Shown here one piece after another: positions 35,215-45,339 of a stretch of 64,000 nucleotides of DNA. The stretch is from Peromyscus leucopus (Eukaryota > Chordata > Mammalia > Rodentia > Cricetidae). The DNA lies in contig NC_051072.1 of assembly GCF_004664715.2 (NCBI RefSeq), positions 37,076,142 through 37,140,141 on the forward strand. Direction: 5' to 3'. How positions within the stretch are numbered: position 1 is the first letter of the stretch; each line of letters begins with the position of its first letter. A model generated the notes under the pieces. The model made no database searches. It had not been told where the DNA came from and saw nothing but the letters and a program-made list of their open reading frames with translations. Made by a program: the position numbers and the translations under genes.

Positions 35215-35215
<1 letters not shown>

Positions 35216-35960
35216 CCAAAAAAAACTCTCTGAAAGTACATGACCTCAGTTACAGAAGGAAGAGTCATGGATTGGTGGGTTTAAATGAGCCAGATTAATT
35301 AGTTCTATTCACATTATCAACAGTAACCTGGACTGATCAGAAACAGCGTCAATAGAAATTGCTCATGACCTCAGTGGTAAATGAACACATTCAGATTGTG
35401 TTCCTCATTCCTTACCTATGAGGCTCTGTCATGTTCATGGGTGGGAGCGTATGTCTTCTCTCTGATTAGCCTTTCAACTCAAACCTGTATCTGCATTTGT
35501 GGGGCTCAGCTAAATCAAGAGGGGAAGAAAAAGACATAACCTATCACAATTTAATGAATACCCTGAGCACACCCCCACAGAATCCTAAGTACAGGTTAAA
35601 GCTGCAGTAACTTAGTTGCTAATATTGACTTGAGAATTGACAGATCAGTAGACCTAAATAGAATGTCAGAAAAATATTTATAGAAGAACTTAATACACAA
35701 AAAAGTTGGTGTTCAAGTTCAGTGAGGAAAGTTTGAATAGCTGATGGAGTCAAGGCAATTGGCTATTTAGATAAAGTGAGAGCTTTATCAGGTAAGAATG
35801 CATTTGATGGCTGGTAACCAAGGAACAAAGCAGTGGCCAAAATCAAAAGAGACTTTCTGATAGAAATCAGCAGTTGCTAGTATTGGACCCCCGGCTCAAT
35901 CATGAACTCATCATGGGCTACCAGACACTCCTGAGAGCCAATCACTAGTTTTGCTATGTT
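35215..35960. other. Unassigned stretch
   Basis: I see no gene or clear repeat. Confidence 0.4.
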
Positions 35961-35962
35961 AC

Positions 35963-36283
35963 TGTCTCAGTTGGGGTTTCTATTCCTGTGAAGAGACACT
36001 GTGACCACTGCAACTCTTATAAGGAAAACACTTAGTTGGGGCTTCATGGAAGAAAGGGAGCATGGCAGTGTTTAGGCAGACATGATGCTGGAGAAGGAGC
36101 TGAGAACTCCACATCCTGGTCCACAGGCAGCAGCAGGAGACTGTGTCAATAGCCTGAGCATAGGAGACCCCAATGCCTGCCTCCCACAGTGACACACTTC
36201 CTCTCACAAGGCCACACCTCCCAATAGTGCCATTCCCTAGGAGCCTATGGGGGCCAATTTCATTATTCAAACTACCACAGTTA
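35963..36283 (-). repeat. Rodent LTR-type repeat, minus
   Basis: The text GTTGGGGTTTCTATTCCTGT, AGAGACACTGTGACCACTGC and 'ctcacaaggccacacctcc' marks a complete reversed copy of the 61446-61772 family. Confidence 0.75.
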
Positions 36284-36284
36284 C

Positions 36285-37660
36285 AAACAAGAAATAATCT
36301 TTATGTAGCTCAAATAAGCTTTAGGTACAGACTTTTCATTATGTAACTTGGGAGACAGGGGAGCAAAAGACTATTTTAGGACAAATGAAAGTCGCATTAC
36401 ATCTGAATTTTAATTCCCACAAATGAACTCTTACAGCTCTGTTCATTTGTTTACATTTCCTCAAATGACAGTTTTAACCCTGAAGTCCAGGATAGAGTGG
36501 CTGCAATGAGATTCTTCAGCCATCTGCTCTCTGGCCCTTTACAAATGAAGCTTGCCCACCCCTGGCCCGCGGAGCCCAAGTTCCTTCAGCTTCCTTTGCT
36601 GTTGTCCTTACATTGCCTTAGCAATGTAGTTCTTTGTCAGCACAGCCTCAGCCCTGGTTCCAAAACCAAAGCCTTCCTAGAATCCCAGCCAAATTTTTGC
36701 ATGTCCCTACCTAGATGCAAGATCAACATCTCTCCCCAACCAGAAACAAGTTCCAGGAGGGAGAGGGTATGGGACCAAAACAGGGGCATGAGAGCTGCAA
36801 GATGTCGAACTCCTGTGATCTCTTCATAGGAAAGACTACATAAGAAACCCAGGATCAATAAATATGAGACTAATTTATCCCTAAAAACTCTATTCCTAAA
36901 AAACTAATTTATACAACTAATTTATCCCTAAAATGAGAAGTCAACTAAAGCATATTGCCACAATTCTTTTTTCATTAAGAGTTTTGTAAACCTAAAGAGG
37001 AGACTCGGTAACTCAAAGAGTTCAGAAAGGCTTAAGAAATATTCAAATTCTCATTTTAAAAAAGATGCAACTGGAAACACAATGATGTTTTCCTCATCAG
37101 AACAACTTCCCCTGTAGAGAAAATGGAGACTCCCAGTCAGGGGTAGGGAGATAATGTGGCAATGTTTAGAGAAAAGCCCAATAGTTGGACTTTGCCAACT
37201 CAGAACTCTTAACTAGCAGCTCTCGTCTACCATTTCTGCCTCAGAAATCCTTCTATATGAAGGTGTGTATTCAAAGACAGCCAGCAACATAAGAGCCTAG
37301 GACTTTAAATTCCCATTTGAGTGTGTACCAATAAAGAAATCAATTAAATGTGTTATTGAAATCTTTAAAGTAGCACGTTACACTCACACAGCAAAATACT
37401 ATCATTCTGGAAACTTGAGTGGTATGATTTTGAAATGTCCCCATAGCACCTTGTTGAAGAGCTACCGGCGAGAAAGCAGCGTCAAAGGGCGTATCAGACC
37501 TAACGCTATCCCAAGTCAGTCTCCGGACATCGAATTGCATCCGAACAGTAGGGTTTTCATGTTGTTCATGATGTAGATCCTGCTATCAGAACCCAAGCCA
37601 AATGTAAATTACCCTTCAGTCTGCCAGAACTCGGATTGCAGGGGAGAACCAAGCAAAATG
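36285..37660. other. Unassigned stretch
   Basis: A 110-codon plus-strand frame (36497-36829) has no recognisable domain. I see no other signal. Confidence 0.4.
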
Positions 37661-37664
37661 GGGC

Positions 37665-37765
37665 TCACACAAGGTGAAGGTGCTGGGCAGACCACCTGAG
37701 TTCAATCCTCATAACTCACTCGATAGAAAACCAACTCCCACAGTGGTCTTCAGACCCCCACCTCT
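37665..37765 (+). repeat. tRNA-derived SINE fragment (RSINE/B2-like)
   Basis: The text CCACCTGAGTTCAATCCTCA and CAGTGGTCTTCAGACCCCCA fits the B box and body of a B2-related SINE. Confidence 0.5.
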
Positions 37766-37769
37766 AAAA

Positions 37770-39015
37770 AATTAGAAGCCACTACCAAAACCCATCTAGG
37801 ACTGACAGGCGTTTGGGCATTCCTGTTTACTTCAGAAACTCTAGCTCTTGCCAAGACAGAGCCCAAGAAAAGCAAACCTGGGACACTACCCCAAGGCCTA
37901 CAGTAAAGCCAGCCCTCACCACACCATTCCACAGAGGCACAGAATTATGACTATCCATGAAGACAGTGTCGTAAGGCAAGTCTGAGATGTCTAAATGTCC
38001 CTAGTGTACTCCTCTTCCCCTCCTGTTGAGGGGACAGAGCATGTGATGCTGGATGGTATGAAGTGGTTCTCTTCTACACCAAATCTGAAGGATAATTGAC
38101 ACAGCCCACACTGGAATCCTTCTCCATGTCTGTTTCTGGCCATTTCAGAAGTCGCTTGAGTGGATGCTAGAATAGGCAAAGATTTATCATCAGAACCGTT
38201 CTCTTCTTCAGGATCCTTGACAATGAGACTTGAAACCCAATCTATACTCACTCATCTTGCTGGTTCAAGGAAAGGAGGTAGGGAATCCAAATTAAGAGAC
38301 TCTCAAGTGATAGTACAGCATTTTATTGAAGGTAATAGAAAAAAAAAGTTAATTTCCACTAAGTTAAAGTTATTAGGCAGGAAAATCCCTTAAAACAGTG
38401 AGATCTAACCCTCCCGTGAGACAAAGGACCTTCCCCCACTAGCCTGAAGGCAGTCAAGGGTCTTGATGTCCTCCACTCTTGGCTAGCCTGTGACATCATA
38501 CCCCTCTACAGAGTTTCCACTCACTCCAGAGGCCAGGAATGCCAGGCAAAAGGGAACTGTCATTCAAAGGCCAGATCAGCTTCCATTCAGCCCCAAACCT
38601 ATGGCTCAGACAATAGCAGAACAGCCTGGAAGGATCCAAAACAGAGCCCCATTTAAACAGTAGAGTTTTAGCCCAACAGAGGGTAAATACATTCATTCAA
38701 GCTCTTCTTCCCCTGTCTAAGTATCCTCAAAGATGGCCGTTAAACCTGGCCTCCCTAGACAGTTCGTGACAGGCAACTGAATACCCAATGGGCCCAGCCC
38801 CTCAGTGGTACCAATGTCTGAGAATAGTAGTACAAAGGCGTCTGCCCCTAAAGAGAAGTATCCATGGAGAGGTCAGTCCTGCAACTCCATCTTTACTGTG
38901 CTTTGGAAAATAGGAACCAAACCCCCTCACTCACCCCCCAAAGAAATCTGGAGACTATACCCTTAATAAACGACTAAGACTTAAGTGAAGATCAGACCCA
39001 CAAAAGGCTCCACGG
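37770..39015. other. Flank 3' of the TGF-beta-like gene
   Basis: I see no further exon with certainty. A minus frame at 38251-37991 (about 86 codons) follows a donor-like GTGAGTAT and has two cysteine pairs, but I recognise no family. It may be 3' UTR or chance. Confidence 0.35.
38322..38327 (-). terminator. Candidate poly(A) signal AATAAA
   Basis: This is a minus-strand AATAAA about 690 bases beyond the TGA of the TGF-beta-like gene, in the context CAATAAAATGC. I noticed no nearer perfect hexamer. Use of this site is a guess from position only. Confidence 0.3.
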
Positions 39016-39019
39016 TATC

Positions 39020-39166
39020 TCAGGAGCAGCCACATTTTTCTACTAGGGAAATGTTCGCGTAGTGCACGCTCATCTTGTGCGCATCATCCTGGACCATCAA
39101 GGAGAGAGGACGGACCTTGGTAGGACCACAGACCTGAAAGAGCCTGGAGCAGGTGGGTGCTTCCCT
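39020..39166 (-). CDS. Exon 3 of TGF-beta-like gene (C-terminal half of ligand domain)
   Basis: The acceptor CTTTATTCTGCAG is followed by 48 codons and TGA, with no phase shift from exon 2. Key residues are C285, C292 in VCGPTK, PLSLM, QDD, a possible N-glycosylation site at N317, and the terminal CGCS. The P-T-K-x-x-P-L-S-x-M and C-x-C ending are the diagnostic second half of TGF-beta ligands. The CGCS ending resembles activin C/E chains as I recall them. The match in frame and position to exon 2, 502 bp away, is the strongest evidence that this is a real gene. Confidence 0.8.
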   Translation of the reverse strand, partial: REAPTCSRLFQVCGPTKVRPLSLMVQDDAHKMSVHYANISLVEKCGCS

Positions 39167-41112
39167 CTGCAGAATAAAGGACAGAAAGATGAATCTATTG
39201 TAGTCCTGGGTCCCTAGTTAATCAGCAGACATGGCGGGCCTAAGTGGGAAAGGAGGCTGGGTACATGGAAGAAGCCTCCAGATTAGGGCTTGAGAATGAT
39301 CTTTTAAAAACTGGAGGTGTTCAGCTGGGCATGGTGGCTTACTCTTAATTAGAGGCAGGTGGATCTCTGTGAGTTCAAGGCCAGCCTGGTCTACATAGTA
39401 AGTTCTAGGACAGCCTGAGCTACATAGGGAGAACTGACCCATCTCAAAACAGAACACCACAAAACAAAAAACTAGAGTTGTGCATTAAAACAAAAATTAA
39501 AGTAAATAAGATCACATTGGGAGAAAGACATGACAAACTACATTAGTGTAGATTACACTAGCCCTACTTTCACTGGCTTCTTTGGCTCAAAACAAGACAT
39601 GCCCAGAAAGTCAAATGTTTAGCGCTATTCCAACACAGCCCCAAATAAAACTAAGGATAATTTTGTACCTTGTAGTATTCGAAATTGGAGTGAAGGAGCT
39701 CACTGTTCAGGGCCAGGCAGATCCCTTGACAGTAAGGGAAGCTGAAACTCTTGGGTGCCACGATACACCGGCCCCACGAAGCTCTGTGAAGGTTCACCTT
39801 TCGATCCTGCAGATGACAAAGCTTCTCTGTGGGGAGATGAGCCTGGCTGAGATCCACCTCCTGGTGAGTCTGGTTTAAGAACAGCTGTTCCACATTAGGG
39901 ATAAAGGGCTCCTCCACGTAAGGCAGGTGAAACAGAGGTGGTTGGACATGGGGCAAGGATGCAAACAGCAGCACTACATCTCGCTTGTCTTGGGTACTGG
40001 AACATTTCCACAGGACAGCTTCAGCGATATTAGTGGACACGGACTTCTCTACAAGGAGGATAGGTACCACCTCCATCAAATACATTAGTAAACAGTAGAT
40101 CTCCAATAATGATCCTCCTTCTGACGGATGAGATGAAAAGACAATGGGGAAAGCATCCAGAAGGGTTCTTTGTGAGTCGTTTTGATGGTTCTTGAACTCT
40201 AGAACGAGCTCTGAGGCATGGGGAGCAATTGGTACCCAGGCCCAGAGCTGTACTTGGGCGGTACCCTCGAAGGGAGCTGCCTCGAAGTGCAGAAGCCAGT
40301 AACTGTGTAGGAACATGGAGCCTGCGGGAACAGAGGGGAAGCTTCAGGAGGTCGCTGTCACAGTCCCACAGAGAAAGCTCACCGGACATCATTCCCCTCT
40401 TACTCTCTACCACCCCAGACCTGCAGGTCAACCAGTCACTTAGCAGATCCAGCTGTGTACACCCACCCATGAAGCCGGCTCTTGATTCCTTGGCAACCAG
40501 AAATGGATTTCTCCGCCTCTCCACTTACTACCCCACAACTGGAACTGAGTCAGAGAATGACAGCCTCAGGGCTGATGACCATCCAGGCACTGTGTGATGC
40601 AGGACAAACCACTTGCCCTATTGTATTTTATAACACACTAGAATTGCTGGCAGGACACCTGTGTTGTGTACTTCATACTTCAGAGCATCTTTGCGTACAG
40701 AACGCCAAGACATTTGCCATTCTGTCTAAGGCCATCTTACCTCTGAGATCCCTAGAGCTGAAACCAGGAGACAGACCTGAGGATAGCTGAGTATCCCTGC
40801 CCAGTAACTTCTTGTTTTACTCCCTAGGAATCCAGATGTCTGTGTCTCCCTACTAGCCCCACAAAATGCTACCAGATGGCTCCCAGATTATTGCCTCCCC
40901 AGCAGAGAACAAAACTGTAGTCACTTACTTTTAGACGTGAGGGTAAAGCCATGTTGTCTGGAAGAAAAGATCGTATTTATACTAGAAGGCAGCATATGGG
41001 CGGGACATTGCCATGGTTGCACCCAGCTAAAATTCATGCACCAAAGACCCAGGACGAAAAGACCACAGCTAAGCCAAGAGCTGCCACCCATGCCACAGGG
41101 AGCCCCCATCAT
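39020..41112 (-). CDS. TGF-beta superfamily ligand-like gene, three exons, 327 aa
   Basis: Three exons on the minus strand (41112-40929, 40321-39669, 39166-39020) join across GT-AG introns to 984 nt, which is 327 codons plus stop, with phases 1 and 0 matching at the joins. Residues about 11-30 form a hydrophobic signal-like stretch (WLSCGLFVLGLWC). A prodomain follows, with possible N-glycosylation at N109 and N211. From about residue 230 the TGF-beta cystine-knot pattern appears: C230, the motif WGRCIVAPKSFSFPYCQGIC (244-263), CGPTK (292-296), VQDD, and the terminal CGCS (324-327). By family analogy the product is a secreted, disulfide-linked ligand for type I/II serine-kinase receptors. Intron 2 sits where I recall the last intron of NODAL, BMP5-8 and TGFB genes. 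Oddities are no RXXR furin site, Cys247 where Trp is usual, C285 and C292 apart instead of an adjacent CC, and a weak intron 2 donor (GTACAA). I do not recognise the orthologue. It could be a divergent gene or a decaying one, but no frame is broken. Confidence 0.8.
39320..39475 (+). repeat. B1 SINE, plus, in intron 2
   Basis: The text GCTGGGCATGGTGGCTTACT and GTTCAAGGCCAGCCTGGTCT with an A-rich tail is a B1. It lies in the second intron of the TGF-beta-like gene, antisense to it. Confidence 0.92.
39669..40321 (-). CDS. Exon 2 of TGF-beta-like gene (prodomain and first half of ligand domain)
   Basis: The acceptor is a pyrimidine-rich tract, CTTCCCCTCTGTTCCCGCAG, followed by GCTCCATG. The exon encodes residues 62 (part) to 279 without a stop. 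Residues 64-229 are prodomain-like and I recognise no strong motif there. C230 and the WGRCIVAPKS...YCQGIC block begin the ligand domain. The exon ends TACTACAAG|GTACAA in phase 0. Position +5 of the donor is A rather than G, so the donor is weak. A second frame is open for 164 codons across the 5' part (40524-40030), but it carries no family signature. Confidence 0.75.
40929..41112 (-). CDS. Exon 1 of TGF-beta-like gene (signal peptide)
   Basis: This exon encodes residues 1-61 plus one base. It opens with ATGATG; the second ATG has A at -3 and G at +4, so translation may start at Met2. The stretch WLSCGLFVLGLWC reads as a signal-peptide core. The exon ends TCTAAAA|GTAAGT, a strong consensus donor in phase 1. 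The left-over A joins GC of exon 2 to give AGC (Ser62). A possible acceptor-like TTTTCTTCCAG lies inside the exon near 40960, so an alternative first exon cannot be excluded. Confidence 0.65.
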
Positions 41113-41145
41113 ACGTCTTTTCGAAGCTTGCTGCCCCGTTTACTG

Positions 41146-41171
41146 CTTTTAAATAGCCACCTACCCAGGTG
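41146..41171 (-). promoter_or_regulatory. TATA-like box and E-box upstream of the TGF-beta-like gene
   Basis: On the minus strand TATTTAAAAG (41155-41146) ends 34 bases before the first ATG, so a TATA-directed start would leave only a very short 5' UTR. An E-box CACCTG (41171-41166) lies just upstream. E-boxes of this form drive some oocyte genes through FIGLA; applying that here is inference. Confidence 0.4.
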
Positions 41172-41474
41172 TGGGCCTTAGGTTCACCGGCACAGCTTGG
41201 GCCTTCTCGGGGATCCAAGGTGAAGTGAATTCAGGTGGGAGAATCTGCCATTCCCAGGCCAGCTTCGGAACCTGCTTATGCAATGGAGGTGTGAAAGTGA
41301 TCATACAGGATATTTCTCAAACTAAACTTAGAATGCACCATGATATAATTAGCAGTCAGATGCATTTATAGGGAATAGGTGCATGGATGGGACATGTCAA
41401 GCCAAAGGCTACAAGAAGGACAGGTATGGAGACTGACCCAGGTGCATTCTATCTCAACCTCGAGTCCTCCAAAG

Positions 41475-41650
41475 CATGGCTCTCAAACTTTAGACAACAG
41501 AATAACCTCAGTGATTGTTTAAACAGAGACTGCTGGGCCCTTTGCCAGAGTTTTCCATCAGTTAATGGAGTCTGAGTAGTTACCTTTCTAGAAAGTTCCC
41601 AGTCGATGCTGAGGCTGCTGGCCCTGAGACCAAATGTTTAAGAACCACTG
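41475..41650 (+). repeat. MER5A DNA transposon
   Basis: The text CATGGCTCTCAAACTTTAGA, 'actgctgggccctttgcc' and CTGAGACCAAATGTTTAAGA with ACCACTG follows MER5A end to end. Confidence 0.85.
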
Positions 41651-41654
41651 ATAT

Positions 41655-42425
41655 CTGTTGTCTGTGCCACAGCCAGTACGTAGCAAATGCCCAGTAAGTC
41701 TGCTCACTCATGAGAAATAAATAAGTGGTGTCTGGGTGTTGCAAAACTCTGGAATTCTTTAAAGAAATTCCTTCACATCAGAAGGGTAGAATTCACTAGA
41801 TCTGGAAGTATCAAACCGAGGGCCCACATTGTCTTAATTGTGTTTGAGGAGAGGTAAAAATGCAGATCATCAAAGCAATACAAAAATACAAAAACCAGGA
41901 GATTCCCACCCGATCCTCTTCAAGAGTCAAGACGTAGTGATTGTTATGAGCACATGGAACACATATGTAAGTAGAATGATAGCATGGATAGGCTGAACCT
42001 GTCAATTAAACACACAAGGTAAGGCATGCTTCACTCACAAGTTAACCTGCCTGCCATAATACTTGCTTTTATTAAAAGAACAAATCATGTTGACATAGAC
42101 ACAGTCATAAAGAAGAAACTTGAGGGAGGTGTATGCTCGTTTTTTTTAAAAAAAAAAACTCAAATTATGTAAATAAGCATAGTAATAAAATTAATAATCA
42201 GTGCATTCCATCTTTAAAAATGTTTCCCCAGCATCAGCTCACGGACTCACCTAGCAACACGCAAGCTTGTGAGCTCAGAATGCAGATGTTTGTTTTGCAG
42301 CTGAAAAATAAGAAAAGAAAGGTAAAGACCGACCCAAGGCAGGGTTCCGTCAGTTCCTAAGGCAGAGCAGGCTGTGTGTTAGGACAGTTTTTCTGGATTT
42401 TTGCCCTTTAAAAATCATGAGATAT
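41655..42425. other. Unassigned stretch
   Basis: I see no gene. An A-run lies near 42150. Confidence 0.4.
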
Positions 42426-42427
42426 TG

Positions 42428-42590
42428 CCAGGTGTGGTGACCCATGTCTTCAATCCCAGCATTCAGGAGGCAGAGCCAAGTGGAACTCTGTGAGTTCAAG
42501 GTTAGAGAGGTCTAGGCAACTAGGTGCAGGACAGCCATGGCTACATTAGTAAGGCCCTGTCTCTAAAATAAAATAAAAAAATATAAATCA
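42428..42590 (+). repeat. B1 SINE, plus
   Basis: The text CAGGTGTGGTGACCCATGTC and GAGTTCAAGGTTAGAGAGGT is a B1 with an A-rich tail. Confidence 0.85.
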
Positions 42591-42599
42591 TGAGCTACA

Positions 42600-42835
42600 G
42601 GGCTAGGAGTGTGGTTCAATTGGTGTGGTGTTTGCCTAGCATATGTAAAGCCCTGAATTCAGTCTCTAGCGCCACAAAAGCCAGGCACAGAACACATCTA
42701 GAATCTCAACAGTACAGGGGTGGAGGCAGGAGGGTCAGAAATTCAAGGTCATCTTCAGCTACATAGAAAATGTGTGGCCAGCCTAGGCTTCATGAGACCT
42801 TATTTCAAAATAATAGTAATAATAATAATAATATC
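42600..42835 (+). repeat. B4-type SINE (ID head fused to B1-like body)
   Basis: The ID-like head GGGCTAGGAGTGTGGTTCAA is followed by a decayed B1-like body (GGAGGCAGGAGGGTCAGAAA) and an (AAT)n tail. Confidence 0.7.
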
Positions 42836-42839
42836 ATAA

Positions 42840-43020
42840 AACTAGTTCAATTTGGAAGAAAATCGCTTTGGTGAAGGAATGGGTACTTTTAAAAGCTAAG
42901 GACAGAAAATTAATTTTGAAAGCGAATAATTTGTGTGCCCCTGAGCGCCTGCTGATCGCCAGCAGCCCTTCTGTTGATTTTCCATCCTGTGAGAAAGCGA
43001 CAGTAACTTCTCCGTGGAGT
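42840..43020. other. Complex non-repetitive block, left of B1
   Basis: The text has balanced complexity (for example GAAAGCGAATAATTTGTGTG) and continues cleanly at 43241 after the young B1. It looks like a possible conserved non-coding element; this is inference. Confidence 0.4.
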
Positions 43021-43030
43021 TATGCCTCTG

Positions 43031-43032
<2 letters not shown>

Positions 43033-43078
<46 letters not shown>

Positions 43079-43224
43079 GTTTTTCGAGACAGGGTTTCTC
43101 TGTGTAGCTTTGCGCCTTTCCTGGAACTCGCTTTGGAGACCAGGCTGGCCTCGAACTCACAGAAATCCGCCTGCCTCTGCCTCCCAAGTGCTGGGATTAA
43201 AGGCGTGCGCCACCACCGCCCGGC
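43033..43224 (-). repeat. B1 SINE, minus, young, with target duplication
   Basis: A long T-run, then TTCGAGACAGGGTTTCTCTG to CACCACCGCCCGGC. TATGCCTCTGCTTTTT occurs at 43021-43036 and again at 43225-43240, a clean target duplication. Confidence 0.97.
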
Positions 43225-43240
43225 TATGCCTCTGCTTTTT

Positions 43241-44088
43241 AATGAGCAGATTTTATGGAATTCCAATTAAATATGTAGCAAGCTTATGGAATCTCAAGAA
43301 AAACCTGGGCCTCCTTTTTTTGTTTGCATACATTAATCTTGAAATTCTCAGCAAGGCTTCCAAAGCTGCACCAAGTGTGAACGTGTGAAGGGAAATCCTT
43401 CCTGAATTTGCAAATTGCCTTCGGTAAAAGCCCTCAATAGCTACTCTGGCCCGAGAGCTTGTTTTGCTCATTTGTGGCTAAGCAGCTGTCATTTTTGTGA
43501 GCTTCTTTTACAAGAGAAAATTTGAAAATGAGTCAGGCGGAGAGGCCAGATTGCTTTCTCTGAAATGTTTATATACGCTTCTCAGAGGGCATTCTTGTTT
43601 TGCAAGGAAAAGTCAGCAACAACAACAACAACAACAAAATCATTCATTAGCCACCACTCTGGAGAAAGTGTTGGCGGAAGACACAGACACCTCAGATCAC
43701 AATGGATTGTGTCTCAGGTGTCACACCGATCCACAACTGAGAGTGTGGGGTGAGAATAAAGACCAGCAAAATGGGAGCCAGCTCCTCTGGGAGCCTGCAG
43801 GACCTAGCAGAGGCTGAGAGGTGCTAACTAGCTGGTGCTGATGCTGTAGGCAGAGGCCCTCACCAGGCCATTCTGCCCACGTGGATGTAGTGAGGACCAG
43901 AAGCAGTTGCAAACACTTGGTAACTAATATGTTCCACCGACCAGGGTGCTTTGTAAATTGTAAACCACCGCATGTCCCCTTCTGTGGACAGGGGTGCCAT
44001 GTGGGCCCATAACACAGTCATCTTCATGTTTCCTTGAGTACTTAGCCAATAAAAAGTAACTATACGTGTTCAGCCATTAAGAAACCAG
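43241..44088. other. Complex non-repetitive block, right of B1
   Basis: This continues the block left of the B1. An (AAC) run lies at 43616-43637. I see no coding signal with a recognised domain. Confidence 0.4.
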
Positions 44089-44089
44089 T

Positions 44090-44225
44090 GCTGGCAAGAT
44101 GGCCGGGCTGGTTAAGATGCTTGCTAGGAGGGCCTGGTGGTCTGAGTTCAAACCCCAGGACCCATACACGCACGCACGCACGCACACTAATAATAATAAT
44201 AATAATAAATAAAATTTAAGAAACT
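44090..44225 (+). repeat. B2 SINE fragment, plus
   Basis: The text GCTGGCAAGATGGCCGGGCT and GTCTGAGTTCAAACCCCAGG is followed by short (CACG) and (AAT) runs. Confidence 0.75.
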
Positions 44226-44414
44226 TTCTATAAATAAGAAACCACAAGCATCATATAGATACACCCTAAAACACAAAAACACAGAAATAGAAGAATAAGA
44301 AAAATACATAGGAGTTTTATTTTTCAGTGTATCCTTCCTGCCCCCAATGAGTTATCTGTGGAGATCTCACTCTATAGTCATACTGAACTTATTTGAAAAT
44401 AAGGAGTGATAACC

Positions 44415-44558
44415 ATAATTAACATTCATGCAAGACATGCAAATACTGCTAAATATTACTAATTCTGGTGTTCCCACCGTATTAACTTGTTTGATCTTGG
44501 TAATGGACTTATACAGAAGGTATAATTACTGTATTCCTTTCTCAGGTGATGAAACTGA

Positions 44559-44593
<35 letters not shown>

Positions 44594-44760
44594 GTTTTTC
44601 GAGACAGGGTTTCTATGTTTTGCGTTTTGGACTCATTGTAAGGCTTGTCACGAGATCCGTCTCTGCTCAGTGCTGGAAAAGCTGCAAGCGCTCAGATGGT
44701 CTCTTAATCTATCCACAGCCACACAATTACAAAGGAGTAAGGAAAGGCTTGAAGCCCAGG
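44415..44760 (-). repeat. MIR SINE, minus, interrupted by B1
   Basis: Left part: TTGATCTTGGTAATGGACTT and GTGATGAAACTGAAG. Right part, after the B1: CAGCCACACAATTACAAAGG and CTTGAAGCCCAGGC. They are successive parts of a reversed MIR. Confidence 0.6.
44561..44690 (-). repeat. B1 SINE, minus, internally deleted
   Basis: Poly-T then TTCGAGACAGGGTTTCTATG. The rest is shortened (CACGAGATCCGTCTCTGCTC). The left end looks young while the body has small deletions. Confidence 0.8.
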
Positions 44761-45074
44761 CAATCTCAAGCCAGAATCCAGCGAACCTGAACCTGGAAAG
44801 CCTCATACGTTATCCCACACTAACCAGTGAGTGAGAGGGTTCATGTGCATTGGCTCCCATAGTGTCTGAGCGATGACAAGTGACTTTCCATGTTATAAAT
44901 GTTGCTTCAAATGTGTGTCTCCACTGCTAGTCTGAAAAGGCCTTTGGAGCAGAGACTGGGTGTATGTTTGTTTACATGGCAGCATTGAACACCTGTGCCC
45001 ATGTACACGTGCTCTTGGTAGGTAACAGGTAAATAACTGTTAGGTGAAAGAAAAAATACTTTTTAATTATGTGT

Positions 45075-45078
45075 TAAT

Positions 45079-45121
<43 letters not shown>

Positions 45122-45335
45122 GAAAAAAGAGAGGAGAGAGAGAAGAAGAAGAAGGAGAAGGAGGAGGAGGAAGAGGAAGAAGAAAAAGAAGGAGGAGGTG
45201 TCAGATCCCCTGGGGCTAGAGTTACAGGCAGCTGTGAGCTGCCTCCTTGATGCTGGAAACTGAACTCTGGTTCTACTCTTCTCTAAGAGCAGCAAGCATT
45301 TTAAACCACCAAATCTTCTCACTAAACCCCAGAGT
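45075..45335 (-). repeat. B2 SINE, minus, with long purine tail
   Basis: GA and GGA/GAA repeats (45086-45196) precede GTGTCAGATCCCCTGGGGCT and CTCTAAGAGCAGCAAGC. Confidence 0.85.
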
Positions 45336-45339
45336 GGAG

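Noticed and set aside
37991..38251. 86-codon frame downstream of the TGF-beta-like gene
   Set aside because: It starts with GTG and matches no family I know. Its cysteines are too few to call a domain.
40030..40524. 164-codon minus-strand frame overlapping exon 2
   Set aside because: It has no domain signature and is out of frame with the TGF-beta motif. It runs across the intron 1 acceptor.
43014..43388. 124-codon frame starting in poly-Phe
   Set aside because: It is poly-T plus B1 translated through.
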